Below are positions 1-7,539 of a DNA stretch of 13,951 nt, piece by piece. How positions within the stretch are numbered: the first letter of the stretch is position 1; every line of letters starts with the position of its first letter. The notes under the pieces are model-generated. The model saw only the letters and a list, made by a program, of their open reading frames with translations. It made no database searches and was not told the DNA's origin. Position numbers and translations under genes: made by a program. The stretch spans positions 1 through 13,951 of the forward strand of contig JAOAGU010000021.1 of assembly GCA_026415595.1 (NCBI GenBank), given 5' to 3'. The stretch comes from Thermodesulfovibrio sp. (GTDB lineage Bacteria; Nitrospirota; Thermodesulfovibrionia; Thermodesulfovibrionales; Thermodesulfovibrionaceae).

Positions 1-1
1 T

Positions 2-526
2 TCCGATGAAATGCTTGATATGAGAATGGATCAAACCACTTTTCTTACAGCATGGGATGTGGTAAATAAATACCCTGAATATAAACTGATTCAGATATTT
101 AAAGATTATGGTGATGAACCATTTGCAAGAAAAATTGCAAGAGAGATTGTAAGACAGAGGCAAAAAAAGACAATTGATACATGTAAAGAATTAGCTGATT
201 TAGTTAAAAGAATTATTACAAAAAAAACTAAAATTCATCCTGCCACACAGGTTTTTCAAGCCATAAGAATTGAAGTCAATAGAGAAATAGAGGAACTTCG
301 TGATGGATTAGTTAACTCATTGCAGATGCTTAAAAAGGGGGGAAGGATATGTATTATATCCTATCATTCTGGAGAGGACAGAGTAGTAAAACATTTCTTC
401 AAAGAAGAGGAAAAGAAAGGCAATATTTTAATAATAACTAAAAAGCCAATATTTCCATCTTTAGAAGAAATCGCAAAAAACCCTTCAGCAAGAAGTGCGA
501 GATTAAGAGGAGGTGAAAAATTATGA
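2..526 (+). CDS. rsmH: 16S rRNA (cytosine(1402)-N4)-methyltransferase RsmH, C-terminal part
   Basis: The 3' part of rsmH (mraW), an S-adenosylmethionine-dependent enzyme that N4-methylates C1402 of 16S rRNA in the ribosomal P site. The frame is open from base 2, so the gene is cut by the window edge; 174 codons remain of a family length near 300, and the N-terminal SAM-binding half is missing. Recognisable family blocks in order are LDMRMD near the start, ARKIAREIVRQR, HPATQVFQAIRIEVN, GGRICIISYHSGEDRVVK and the C-terminal NPSARSARLR. The usual SFHSLEDR block reads SYHSGEDR here, a mild variant. The stop TGA overlaps the ftsL start in an ATGA, the expected dcw arrangement, so the two are probably translationally coupled. 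Identity is certain from motifs plus position; only the missing half cannot be judged. Confidence 0.96.
   Translation, partial: SDEMLDMRMDQTTFLTAWDVVNKYPEYKLIQIFKDYGDEPFARKIAREIVRQRQKKTIDTCKELADLVKRIITKKTKIHPATQVFQAIRIEVNREIEELRDGLVNSLQMLKKGGRICIISYHSGEDRVVKHFFKEEEKKGNILIITKKPIFPSLEEIAKNPSARSARLRGGEKL
509..515 (+). promoter_or_regulatory. Strong Shine-Dalgarno of ftsL
   Basis: GGAGGTG lies inside the last codons of rsmH, 7 bases before the ftsL ATG at 523. It is a near-ideal ribosome binding site and fixes the ftsL start, supporting independent initiation as well as coupling through the ATGA overlap. Confidence 0.8.
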
Positions 527-852
527 ATAGATTTGTTTGTAAGGGTAGAAATTTTAATATTATAGGTTGTTTATTTATTTTTCTTATTATTTTATCCGTA
601 TTTGGAATTCTATGGATACGGTCAAATGTTATAACTATTGAATACAGACTAAGTCAACTGGAGGAAAAAAAGAAAAATCTCCTCAGAGAACAAAAGATGT
701 TATTGGCTCAAAAATCTTCTTTAACAAGTATAGCAAGACTTGAAAAAGGAGAACTTTTTTCTCTTCATTTTCCTGATAGAAAAAAAGTTATATACATAAC
801 TCAGGATTCAACCACATCAGTTAACAGGATTAGTTTTAATCAGAGAGATTAA
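523..852 (+). CDS. ftsL: Cell division protein FtsL (small bitopic membrane protein)
   Basis: Small (109 aa) single-span protein between rsmH and ftsI, the diagnostic position of ftsL. Residues 1-12 are short and basic, 13-32 form one hydrophobic transmembrane helix, and about 37-73 are rich in Lys, Glu, Gln and Leu in a heptad-like pattern consistent with the periplasmic coiled coil. In the family FtsL pairs with FtsB/DivIC and FtsQ and helps activate FtsW-FtsI at the septum. FtsL sequences are poorly conserved, so the call rests on size, topology and synteny rather than on catalytic motifs. The start is set by the GGAGGTG at 509-515. The stop is 2 bases before the ftsI ATG, in the junction TAA-AA-ATG. 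Confidence 0.85.
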   Translation: MNRFVCKGRNFNIIGCLFIFLIILSVFGILWIRSNVITIEYRLSQLEEKKKNLLREQKMLLAQKSSLTSIARLEKGELFSLHFPDRKKVIYITQDSTTSVNRISFNQRD

Positions 853-854
853 AA

Positions 855-2588
855 ATGCTCTCAAGGATTAATATCCTAAAATATCTTATCATTCTGTGTT
901 TTATAATTATAGTTTTTCGACTTTTTCTTGTAATGTTTATTGAACACGAAGTGTATCTACAAAAAGCTAATATGCAGCATGTAAAAAAAGAGGAAATCAT
1001 ACCTAAAAGAGGCAATATTTATGATAGAACGGGAAGAGATTTAGCCATATCATTGGAGAGAGATTCTCTTTTTATTGATCCGGTTTTAATAAAAGACAAT
1101 GAAACAATCAATATATTAAAAAATTATGTAAAAAACATTGATTATAATGAAATTATGAATGATGCTGAAAATAACAAAAGATTTGTATGGATAAAAAGAA
1201 AGCTTGATGATGACACAGCAAAAAAAATAAAAGAATTAAAGCTTCAAGGATTAGGTTTTGTTACTGAACATATAAGATATTATCCTAAAGGCTCAATAGC
1301 TTCTCATGTAATAGGTTTTGTAAATACTGATGAGGAAGGTATAGAGGGATTAGAAAAATATTATAATAACTATCTTAAGGCACAAAAAACCTCAAAGGTG
1401 GTTTTAAGAGATGCCACAGGTAAGAAACTATCAGACGGAAATTACTGGGAAATTAGAGGTAATGATGTTGTTTTAACGCTTGATGAGGGATTGCAGTACA
1501 TTGTTGAAAAACATCTTGATGAAGCTATGAATAAATGGCAAGCCTCTTCCGCAACAGTAATTATGATGGAACCTTTTACTGGTGAGATTCTTGCTTTAGC
1601 AAACAGACCAAATTATAATCCAAATGATTTGAAAACAATAAAGAGTTTATCTGTTATAAGAAACAGGTCAATAACTGATTTGTATGAACCAGGTTCTACC
1701 TTTAAAATTATTACTGCATCCGCTGCCTTAGAAGAAAAAATAATCAAAACAAATACCAAGATAGATTGTGCTCCTGGTTTTATTGAAGTGGGAGGTAAAA
1801 AAATTAAGGATGTTCATAAATATGGAGTTCTTTCTTTTGAAGAGATTATCCAAAAGTCATCTAATGTGGGTACAATAAAAATTGCAATGATGCTTGGCAG
1901 GGAAAAACTTTATGAATATATCAAAAAGTTTGGTATAGGTGAAAAAACTGGAATTGACCTTCCTGGAGAGGTTGCAGGTCATATAAAACCAATAAATAAA
2001 TGGTCTGGCACTTCAATAGGAGCTATTCCAATAGGTCAAGAAGTAGCAGTTACAGCCCTTCAAATGTTACGAGCCTATTCTGCTATCGCAAATGGTGGAT
2101 ATCTTGTCAAACCTTTTATTGTCTCTGAAATACGTTCTCCAGAGGGAAATATTGTATATAAGGCTGTTATTCAAAGAAATAGGGTTTTATCCGAGAAAAC
2201 AGCTTACACTTTGAGAGAAATACTTAAAAAAGTTACACAGGAGGGTGGCACCGCAACTACAGCAAGAGTAGAAGGAAATAATGTTGCAGGAAAAACAGGA
2301 ACAGCCCAGAAGTATGACCCAAAAATAAAACAATATTCAAAGGATAAATTTGTTAGTTCCTTTGTAGGATTTATACCTGCAGAAAATCCCCGTATTGCTT
2401 GCATAATTGTAATTCATGACCCTAAGGGAGCGCATTATGGAGGAGTTGTAGCAAGTCCTGTATTTAAGGCTATTTCTGATGAAGCATTAGCATATCTTAA
2501 TGTTCCAAGAGATGATGCAAAGGAGAAGGGGCTTGTTGTTACTATAAATAATAATGAAGCTAATAGAAAGGTTGTTGCATCACGATGA
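855..2588 (+). CDS. ftsI: Septal peptidoglycan transpeptidase FtsI (class B PBP, PBP3-like)
   Basis: Class B penicillin-binding protein of 577 aa that cross-links septal peptidoglycan in partnership with FtsW. Residues about 8-29 are the N-terminal membrane anchor. RGNIYDRTGRDLA near residues 52-64 is the first conserved block of the class B pedestal domain. The transpeptidase domain has all three active-site motifs: Ser281-Thr-Phe-Lys284 (SxxK, nucleophile Ser281), Ser335-Ser-Asn337 (SxN) and Lys480-Thr-Gly-Thr483 (KTGT). Blocks such as GIDLPGE and IGQEVAVTALQML are typical. No PASTA repeats follow; the protein ends with a polar tail of about 25 residues. Length is close to that of E. coli FtsI (588). 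It follows ftsL by 2 bases and overlaps murE by 4 (ATGA). Its place next to ftsL argues for FtsI rather than an elongation-type PBP2. Confidence 0.96.
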   Translation: MLSRINILKYLIILCFIIIVFRLFLVMFIEHEVYLQKANMQHVKKEEIIPKRGNIYDRTGRDLAISLERDSLFIDPVLIKDNETINILKNYVKNIDYNEIMNDAENNKRFVWIKRKLDDDTAKKIKELKLQGLGFVTEHIRYYPKGSIASHVIGFVNTDEEGIEGLEKYYNNYLKAQKTSKVVLRDATGKKLSDGNYWEIRGNDVVLTLDEGLQYIVEKHLDEAMNKWQASSATVIMMEPFTGEILALANRPNYNPNDLKTIKSLSVIRNRSITDLYEPGSTFKIITASAALEEKIIKTNTKIDCAPGFIEVGGKKIKDVHKYGVLSFEEIIQKSSNVGTIKIAMMLGREKLYEYIKKFGIGEKTGIDLPGEVAGHIKPINKWSGTSIGAIPIGQEVAVTALQMLRAYSAIANGGYLVKPFIVSEIRSPEGNIVYKAVIQRNRVLSEKTAYTLREILKKVTQEGGTATTARVEGNNVAGKTGTAQKYDPKIKQYSKDKFVSSFVGFIPAENPRIACIIVIHDPKGAHYGGVVASPVFKAISDEALAYLNVPRDDAKEKGLVVTINNNEANRKVVASR

Positions 2589-4063
2589 AACTTTCAGAAA
2601 TTCTCAGAGAAGATTTCGAAGTAAGGGGAGATATCCATATTGAATTTAATGATGTCCGATATAATTCAAAGGACACAGGAAAGGGGAGTCTATTTGTTGC
2701 TATCGCAGGACATAATATGGATGGTCATAATTTTATAGATGATGCCTTAGACAGAGGTGCAATAGCTGTGGTATACGAGAAGGGTCGTTATAAGCCGCTT
2801 AATAATGATAATGTAGTATGGATAGGAGTTAACGATTCCAGAGAGGCTCTTGCATGGATCGCAAGTAGATTTTATGGCTCTCCCTCCCACAGTCTGCATC
2901 TAATAGGAATAACAGGAACGAATGGAAAAACAACTACCTCCTTTTTAATAAGAGAAATTCTTAGAAAAAATGGTAAAAAAACAGGTTTAATAGGGACTAT
3001 TAAATATTTAATAGATGAAGAAGAAATAACAGCTCAGCACACTACTCCAGAGTCTTTACAATTCCAGAAGTTGCTTCACGAAATGTTACAAAGAGGAATA
3101 GAATATGTTATTTCTGAAGTTTCATCACATGCACTTTCCTTACGAAGGGTTGATTACGCAGATTTTGAAGTAGCTGTTTTTACAAATCTTTCAAGGGAGC
3201 ATCTGGATTTTCATAGAGATATGGAGGACTACTTTTTGGCAAAAAAAAGACTTTTTACAGAGCTACTTAAAAAAGAGGGTGTTTCTATAATAAACATTGA
3301 TGATGAATATGGAAGAAGGCTTGCTGAGGAAATAAACGGAAATAAGTTTCTGTATTCTATCAGTGATAAAAAGGCAGATATTTATGTTGATGATTATAAA
3401 TTAATGTTTAATGGAACAGAAATTGTAGCTGTTATCAAAGGAGAGAGGCATTCATTTAAAACACCACTTTTAGGAATTCCAAATATTTATAATGTGCTAA
3501 GTGCTGTATCAGTTGCTTTATATTTCAATATTCCATTGAATACAATAAAAGAAGCTTTATTAAATGCTAAAGCTCCTGATGGAAGGTTTGAAAATATTGA
3601 TGAGGGACAGAAATTTCTTGTATTCGTAGATTATGCACATACGCCAGATGCTCTTGAAAGACTTCTTAAGAGTGTATTAAAACTAAGAGAAGGAGTCAAC
3701 CATGGGGGACGCATTATAACCCTATTTGGTTGTGGTGGAAATAGAGACAGAGGGAAAAGACCCCAAATGGGTAAAATTGCATCAGAGTTAAGCGATTATG
3801 TAATACTTACTTCAGATAATCCAAGATGGGAAGAGCCAAGACAGATAATAAGAGAAATTGAAGAAGGAATATCAAAGGATAATTTTATAGTTGTTACTGA
3901 CCGAAGTGATGCCTTAAGGATTGGTATTAGCATGTGTGAAAAAGGTGATATCTTAATTGTTGCTGGGAAAGGACATGAGGACTATCAGGAGATAGAAGGA
4001 AAAAGATTTCCCTTCAGCGACAGAGAAATATTGAGAAATATCTTAAAAAAATTGAAAAAATAA
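2585..4063 (+). CDS. murE: UDP-MurNAc-L-Ala-D-Glu:meso-diaminopimelate ligase MurE
   Basis: ATP-dependent cytoplasmic ligase adding the third amino acid of the stem peptide. The protein is 492 aa with the three-domain Mur ligase plan. The P-loop GTNGKTT is at residues 111-117 (Lys115, Thr116). NLSREHLDFH contains the metal/ATP block, and Lys220 in the following FLAKKRLF is the expected carbamylated lysine. DNPR at 411-414 is the substrate-specificity signature of meso-diaminopimelate-adding MurE; lysine-adding enzymes differ there. This implies A1-gamma, Gram-negative-type peptidoglycan. The ATG overlaps the ftsI stop in ATGA. The stop is followed after 2 bases by murF (TAA-AA-ATG). Length and motifs are complete and nothing is missing. 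Confidence 0.97.
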   Translation: MKLSEILREDFEVRGDIHIEFNDVRYNSKDTGKGSLFVAIAGHNMDGHNFIDDALDRGAIAVVYEKGRYKPLNNDNVVWIGVNDSREALAWIASRFYGSPSHSLHLIGITGTNGKTTTSFLIREILRKNGKKTGLIGTIKYLIDEEEITAQHTTPESLQFQKLLHEMLQRGIEYVISEVSSHALSLRRVDYADFEVAVFTNLSREHLDFHRDMEDYFLAKKRLFTELLKKEGVSIINIDDEYGRRLAEEINGNKFLYSISDKKADIYVDDYKLMFNGTEIVAVIKGERHSFKTPLLGIPNIYNVLSAVSVALYFNIPLNTIKEALLNAKAPDGRFENIDEGQKFLVFVDYAHTPDALERLLKSVLKLREGVNHGGRIITLFGCGGNRDRGKRPQMGKIASELSDYVILTSDNPRWEEPRQIIREIEEGISKDNFIVVTDRSDALRIGISMCEKGDILIVAGKGHEDYQEIEGKRFPFSDREILRNILKKLKK

Positions 4064-4065
4064 AA

Positions 4066-5403
4066 ATGTTTACTATTGATGATTTAATGAAAGCGATTAA
4101 TGGAGAAATTTTATCTGAGTCAGAGCAGATTTTCTATAGTGCTTCCATTGATACAAGAACAATAGGTCAGAAAGACATGTTTTTTGCTCTCAAAGGAACA
4201 AAAAGAGATGGTCATGAATTTTTAAAAGATGCTTTGGAGAAGTCTTCTGGAGCTGTTATTTCAAAAGATGTGGATATAGACATCTCAGGCAAAACAGTTT
4301 TAAAAGTTAAAGATACTCTTGAGGCTTTACAAGCCTTGGGAAAATATTTAAGAAAAAAATTTATAGGAAAAGTTATAGTTGTTTTAGGAAGTAATGGTAA
4401 GACAACTACGAAAGAGTTAATTTCAGCTTTTTTATCAAAACAATATCGTATTTTAAAGACAGAGGGAAACTTAAATAACAATATTGGAGTACCTCTTTGT
4501 TTAAGCAGGCTTGAAAATAATACAGAGATAATGGTTCTTGAGCTTGGTACAAATAGAAAGGGTGATATAAGAGAGCTTTGTGAAATTGTTCAACCTCAAT
4601 ATGCAGTAATCACTAACATTGGATATGAACATATAGAAGGGTTTGGGTCTTTAGAAGGAGTAAGAGAGGGTGAGCTGGAGGTTCTTCCTTATGTTAAAAC
4701 AATTTTTGCTAATGGAGATGATAAATTTCTAATGGAAGGACTTAAAAATTGGAAAGGAAATTTGATAACTTTTGGATTAAATAAGGAGAATGACTACTAC
4801 GGAAGTGATATAGAATTTAATAATGAAGGTATAGAGTTTGTTTTTCATACAGACACCACAAGTTTTCCCGTTAAAACTAATCTTGTAGGCTTACATAATG
4901 TCTATAATATAGTATCTGCATGTGCGGTGGCTTTACATTTTGGTGTATCACAATTGATGATAAAGGAAGCATTAGCATCTTTTAATCCTCCTAAAATGCG
5001 CGGCGAGATATTAAAGCTTAACGGAACAGAGATATTTTTTGATGCCTATAATGCCAATCCTTCATCTATGAAAGTTGCTCTTAATGAACTGGCAAGAAGA
5101 AGAGGAAAGAAAAAAACTATAGCTGTTTTAGGAGACATGCTTGAGCTTGGCGAATATACTGAAATAGCGCATGAAGAAATTGGCAAATGGCTCAAAGAGC
5201 TAAGGATAGAGCAATTTATTGGAGTGGGAAAGTTTATAAAAAATGCATTAAGATATGTGAATGGATGTGTGTTCGATGAAGCAAAAGAAGCCGGTAAATT
5301 TCTTAAAGAACATCTTAGAGGAGGAGAGATAATCTTGATTAAAGGTTCAAGAGCTATCAAAATGGAAGAGATTTTAGAAATTTTGAGAGAGGGACGTGAT
5401 TAA
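4066..5403 (+). CDS. murF: UDP-MurNAc-tripeptide:D-Ala-D-Ala ligase MurF
   Basis: Last of the four Mur ligases (445 aa). It joins D-Ala-D-Ala, the Ddl product, to the UDP-MurNAc-tripeptide in the cytoplasm. The P-loop GSNGKTT is at residues 108-114 and is followed by a typical EGNLNNNIGVP block. ELGTNRKGDI and TNIGYEHIEGFGS form the central metal-binding region. DAYNANPSSM at 326-335 is the MurF hallmark in the C-terminal domain. An oddity is that the segment after GFGS reads EGVREGELEVL: the AKGE-type lysine that is carbamylated in E. coli MurF (Lys202) appears to be Glu201, with the segment shortened by about two residues. All other motifs are intact, so the enzyme is probably functional. 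The stop TAA shares one base with the mraY ATG (TAATG). Confidence 0.96.
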   Translation: MFTIDDLMKAINGEILSESEQIFYSASIDTRTIGQKDMFFALKGTKRDGHEFLKDALEKSSGAVISKDVDIDISGKTVLKVKDTLEALQALGKYLRKKFIGKVIVVLGSNGKTTTKELISAFLSKQYRILKTEGNLNNNIGVPLCLSRLENNTEIMVLELGTNRKGDIRELCEIVQPQYAVITNIGYEHIEGFGSLEGVREGELEVLPYVKTIFANGDDKFLMEGLKNWKGNLITFGLNKENDYYGSDIEFNNEGIEFVFHTDTTSFPVKTNLVGLHNVYNIVSACAVALHFGVSQLMIKEALASFNPPKMRGEILKLNGTEIFFDAYNANPSSMKVALNELARRRGKKKTIAVLGDMLELGEYTEIAHEEIGKWLKELRIEQFIGVGKFIKNALRYVNGCVFDEAKEAGKFLKEHLRGGEIILIKGSRAIKMEEILEILREGRD

Positions 5404-6488
5404 TGATTTATGAATTTCTTTATAGCCTAAGCGACCAGATATCTGCTTTCAATGTTTTTAGATATATTACATTCAGAGCAATGCTTGCTATTTTAACATC
5501 TTTCTTTTTTGCTTTTCTCATAGCGCCTGCCTGCATAAGATGGTTAAAAAAACTAAGTCTTACCCAACATATAAGAGATGATGGCCCCAAGAGTCATTTC
5601 AAAAAAGAAGGGACTCCTACAATGGGAGGAATTATAATTATCGGTTCCGTGTTAGTTTCAATGTTATTATGGGGAAATTTAAGGAATCACTATGTATGGA
5701 TAATGATTTTGAGTTTTCTTGGATTTGGATTAATTGGATTTATTGATGATTATCTAAAAGTTTCAAGACAAAACCACAAAGGACTACCGGGAAAACATAA
5801 ATTACTTGCGCAGTTATTTTTAGCCGCAGCAGTTACCCTTTTCCTTTACTTTAATCCTAAAGACCCTTATACAACAGTTTTAAGCATACCTTTTTTCAAA
5901 CAATGGCTTATTGACTTAGGAATATTTTATATCCCTTTTGCTATATTTGTTATTGTTGGAACTTCAAATGCTGTCAATCTTACTGATGGAATGGATGGTC
6001 TTGCTGTCGGACTTGTCGGTATAGCAGCTGTCGTAAATGCAGTATTACTATATGTATCAGGGCATGCGGTTTTTGCTAAATATCTTTATATTCTCTATAT
6101 TCCGGGGACAAGTGAACTTGCTGTTTTTTGTGGTGCAATGCTTGGAGCCTGCTTGGGATTTCTTTGGTATAATGCCTATCCAGCAGAGGTATTTATGGGA
6201 GATGTTGGTTCTTTGAGTCTTGGTGGAGCGCTGGGAAGTTTGGCTGTTATAACAAAGCATGAGATAGTTCTTGCTCTTGTAGGAGGAATTTTTGTTGTAG
6301 AAGCTCTGTCAGTTATTCTTCAAGTAGGATACTTTAAACTAACAGGAGGCAAAAGAATTTTCCGAATGGCACCGTTACATCATCATTTCGAATTGAAAAA
6401 ATGGCCAGAACCAAGGGTTATCGTAAGATTCTGGATAATAGGTATTATTCTTGCCCTTTTAAGCCTTTTAACTTTAAAACTGAGGTGA
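5403..6488 (+). CDS. mraY: Phospho-N-acetylmuramoyl-pentapeptide transferase MraY
   Basis: Integral membrane enzyme of 361 aa, about the length of E. coli MraY (360). It transfers phospho-MurNAc-pentapeptide from UDP to undecaprenyl phosphate, giving lipid I on the inner face of the membrane. About ten hydrophobic helices are visible. Catalytic and binding blocks are FIDDYLKVSRQ with Asp115-Asp116, NAVNLTDGMDGLA, FMGDVGSLSLGG with Asp267, and the histidine block PLHHHFE with His326-328 near the C terminus. Two more cytoplasmic signatures, PTMGG and HKGLPGKHKLLAQ, fit the family. It begins on the murF stop (TAATG) and is followed 4 bases later by the dacA-like gene, where murD would usually come. 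Confidence 0.97.
   Translation: MIYEFLYSLSDQISAFNVFRYITFRAMLAILTSFFFAFLIAPACIRWLKKLSLTQHIRDDGPKSHFKKEGTPTMGGIIIIGSVLVSMLLWGNLRNHYVWIMILSFLGFGLIGFIDDYLKVSRQNHKGLPGKHKLLAQLFLAAAVTLFLYFNPKDPYTTVLSIPFFKQWLIDLGIFYIPFAIFVIVGTSNAVNLTDGMDGLAVGLVGIAAVVNAVLLYVSGHAVFAKYLYILYIPGTSELAVFCGAMLGACLGFLWYNAYPAEVFMGDVGSLSLGGALGSLAVITKHEIVLALVGGIFVVEALSVILQVGYFKLTGGKRIFRMAPLHHHFELKKWPEPRVIVRFWIIGIILALLSLLTLKLR
6482..6488 (+). promoter_or_regulatory. Shine-Dalgarno of the dacA-like gene, overlapping the mraY stop
   Basis: GAGGTGA, whose last three bases are the mraY stop codon, sits 4 bases before the ATG at 6493. This supports the chosen start of the carboxypeptidase gene and its coupling to mraY. Confidence 0.6.
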
Positions 6489-6492
6489 TTCT

Positions 6493-7539
6493 ATGAAAAA
6501 TCAGGCAGAAGTCTCAAAATGGAAGTTAGAGGTTAAGTTTATTATATTTCTTGGTTTTTTAATTTTATTCTTTCTTAATTCAACAACCTTTGCAGAAGAT
6601 ATGGATGCTCCGACTGCTGTTGTAGTAGATGCACAAAGTGGAAAGATTTTATATGGCAAAAATCCTTATCTTAAGTTGCCACCTGCAAGCACTGCCAAGC
6701 TTGTCACCGCAATGGTTACCCTTGAAAGACTTTCACCTGAAAAAAAAGTAACCATTTCTGAAAAGGCATCAAAAACTCCAAGTGTTGCTCCAAATTTGAA
6801 AGAAGGAGAAATATACACAGTCCAGGATTTGATTTATATGGCTCTTATGAGATCTGTTAATTCTGCTGCCGTTGCGCTTGCAGAGGCTGTTGCAGGTTCC
6901 GAGGCCGAGTTTGTGAAGCTCATGAATGATAAAGTAAAAAACATCGGAGCAAAAGATACAAAATTTGCCAATTCATCGGGATTACCAGGTAACAAGCAGT
7001 ATACAACAGTGTATGACCTTACAAAAATTATGTCTAATGCTTTATCTTATCCATTAATAAGAGAAGCCATCAATACTCGTGTATATGTTATTCATTCAGA
7101 CGATGGTAAAGAACATTTCATTCAGAATACAAATCATCTTTTATGGACAGAAGACAATATGATAGGAGGTAAAACAGGTTATACAAATAGGGCAAGACAC
7201 TGTTTTGTAAGTGCTTCAAGAATTGGTAATAGACTTGTATATACTGCTTTATTGGGAGTTCCAAACAGAGAGAAACTCTGGAGAGACACACAGATACTTT
7301 TATCCAGGGCAGAGAATGTGCTATCAGGTGAAAATGAACCATTTGTTAAGTTTACAAAGGAAAAACCCATTCTGAAGGTTTCCAGTAAAAAATTAAAATC
7401 TTCGGATAGGAAGAAGCATATCATGAAAACAAAAAAGAAGATAACAGTTAAAAACGATATGAAAAAAAAGAGCATATATGGTAAAAAATCAAAGCCTAAG
7501 AGGAATGGGAATGCAAAGATTAATTCACAATCTGTCTGA
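6493..7539 (+). CDS. D-alanyl-D-alanine carboxypeptidase (class A, peptidase S11, DacA-like) with a basic C-terminal tail
   Basis: Periplasmic DD-carboxypeptidase (348 aa) that removes the terminal D-Ala of pentapeptides and so limits cross-linking. Residues 1-34 are a signal peptide: a basic start, a hydrophobic core at about 16-33, and a likely cut after Ala34 (TTFA|ED). The S11 motifs are complete: Ser66-Thr-Ala-Lys69, Ser121-Val-Asn123 and Lys227-Thr-Gly229 within GGKTGYT. The catalytic domain ends near residue 275-283. Instead of a recognisable PBP5 C-terminal beta domain plus amphipathic anchor there is a low-complexity tail (284-348) with 22 Lys and 2 Arg in 65 residues, perhaps for binding anionic wall polymers or membrane. 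The gene sits between mraY and murD, not a standard dcw position, and its 3' end overlaps murD by 29 bases. Function is secure from motifs; which DacA/DacC/DacF ortholog it is cannot be said. Confidence 0.93.
   Translation: MKNQAEVSKWKLEVKFIIFLGFLILFFLNSTTFAEDMDAPTAVVVDAQSGKILYGKNPYLKLPPASTAKLVTAMVTLERLSPEKKVTISEKASKTPSVAPNLKEGEIYTVQDLIYMALMRSVNSAAVALAEAVAGSEAEFVKLMNDKVKNIGAKDTKFANSSGLPGNKQYTTVYDLTKIMSNALSYPLIREAINTRVYVIHSDDGKEHFIQNTNHLLWTEDNMIGGKTGYTNRARHCFVSASRIGNRLVYTALLGVPNREKLWRDTQILLSRAENVLSGENEPFVKFTKEKPILKVSSKKLKSSDRKKHIMKTKKKITVKNDMKKKSIYGKKSKPKRNGNAKINSQSV
7499..7503 (+). promoter_or_regulatory. Shine-Dalgarno deciding the murD start
   Basis: AGAGG inside the dacA-like tail lies 7 bases before the ATG at 7511 but only 1 base before the in-frame ATG at 7505. 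This favours 7511 as the murD start. An upstream in-frame ATG at 7478 has a weaker AAAAGAG 5 bases before it. Confidence 0.5.

Noticed and set aside
7478..7510. Upstream murD start at 7478 giving 493 aa
   Set aside because: The weaker ribosome site and an extra 11 residues before the usual short N terminus make 7511 preferable, though 7478 is not excluded.
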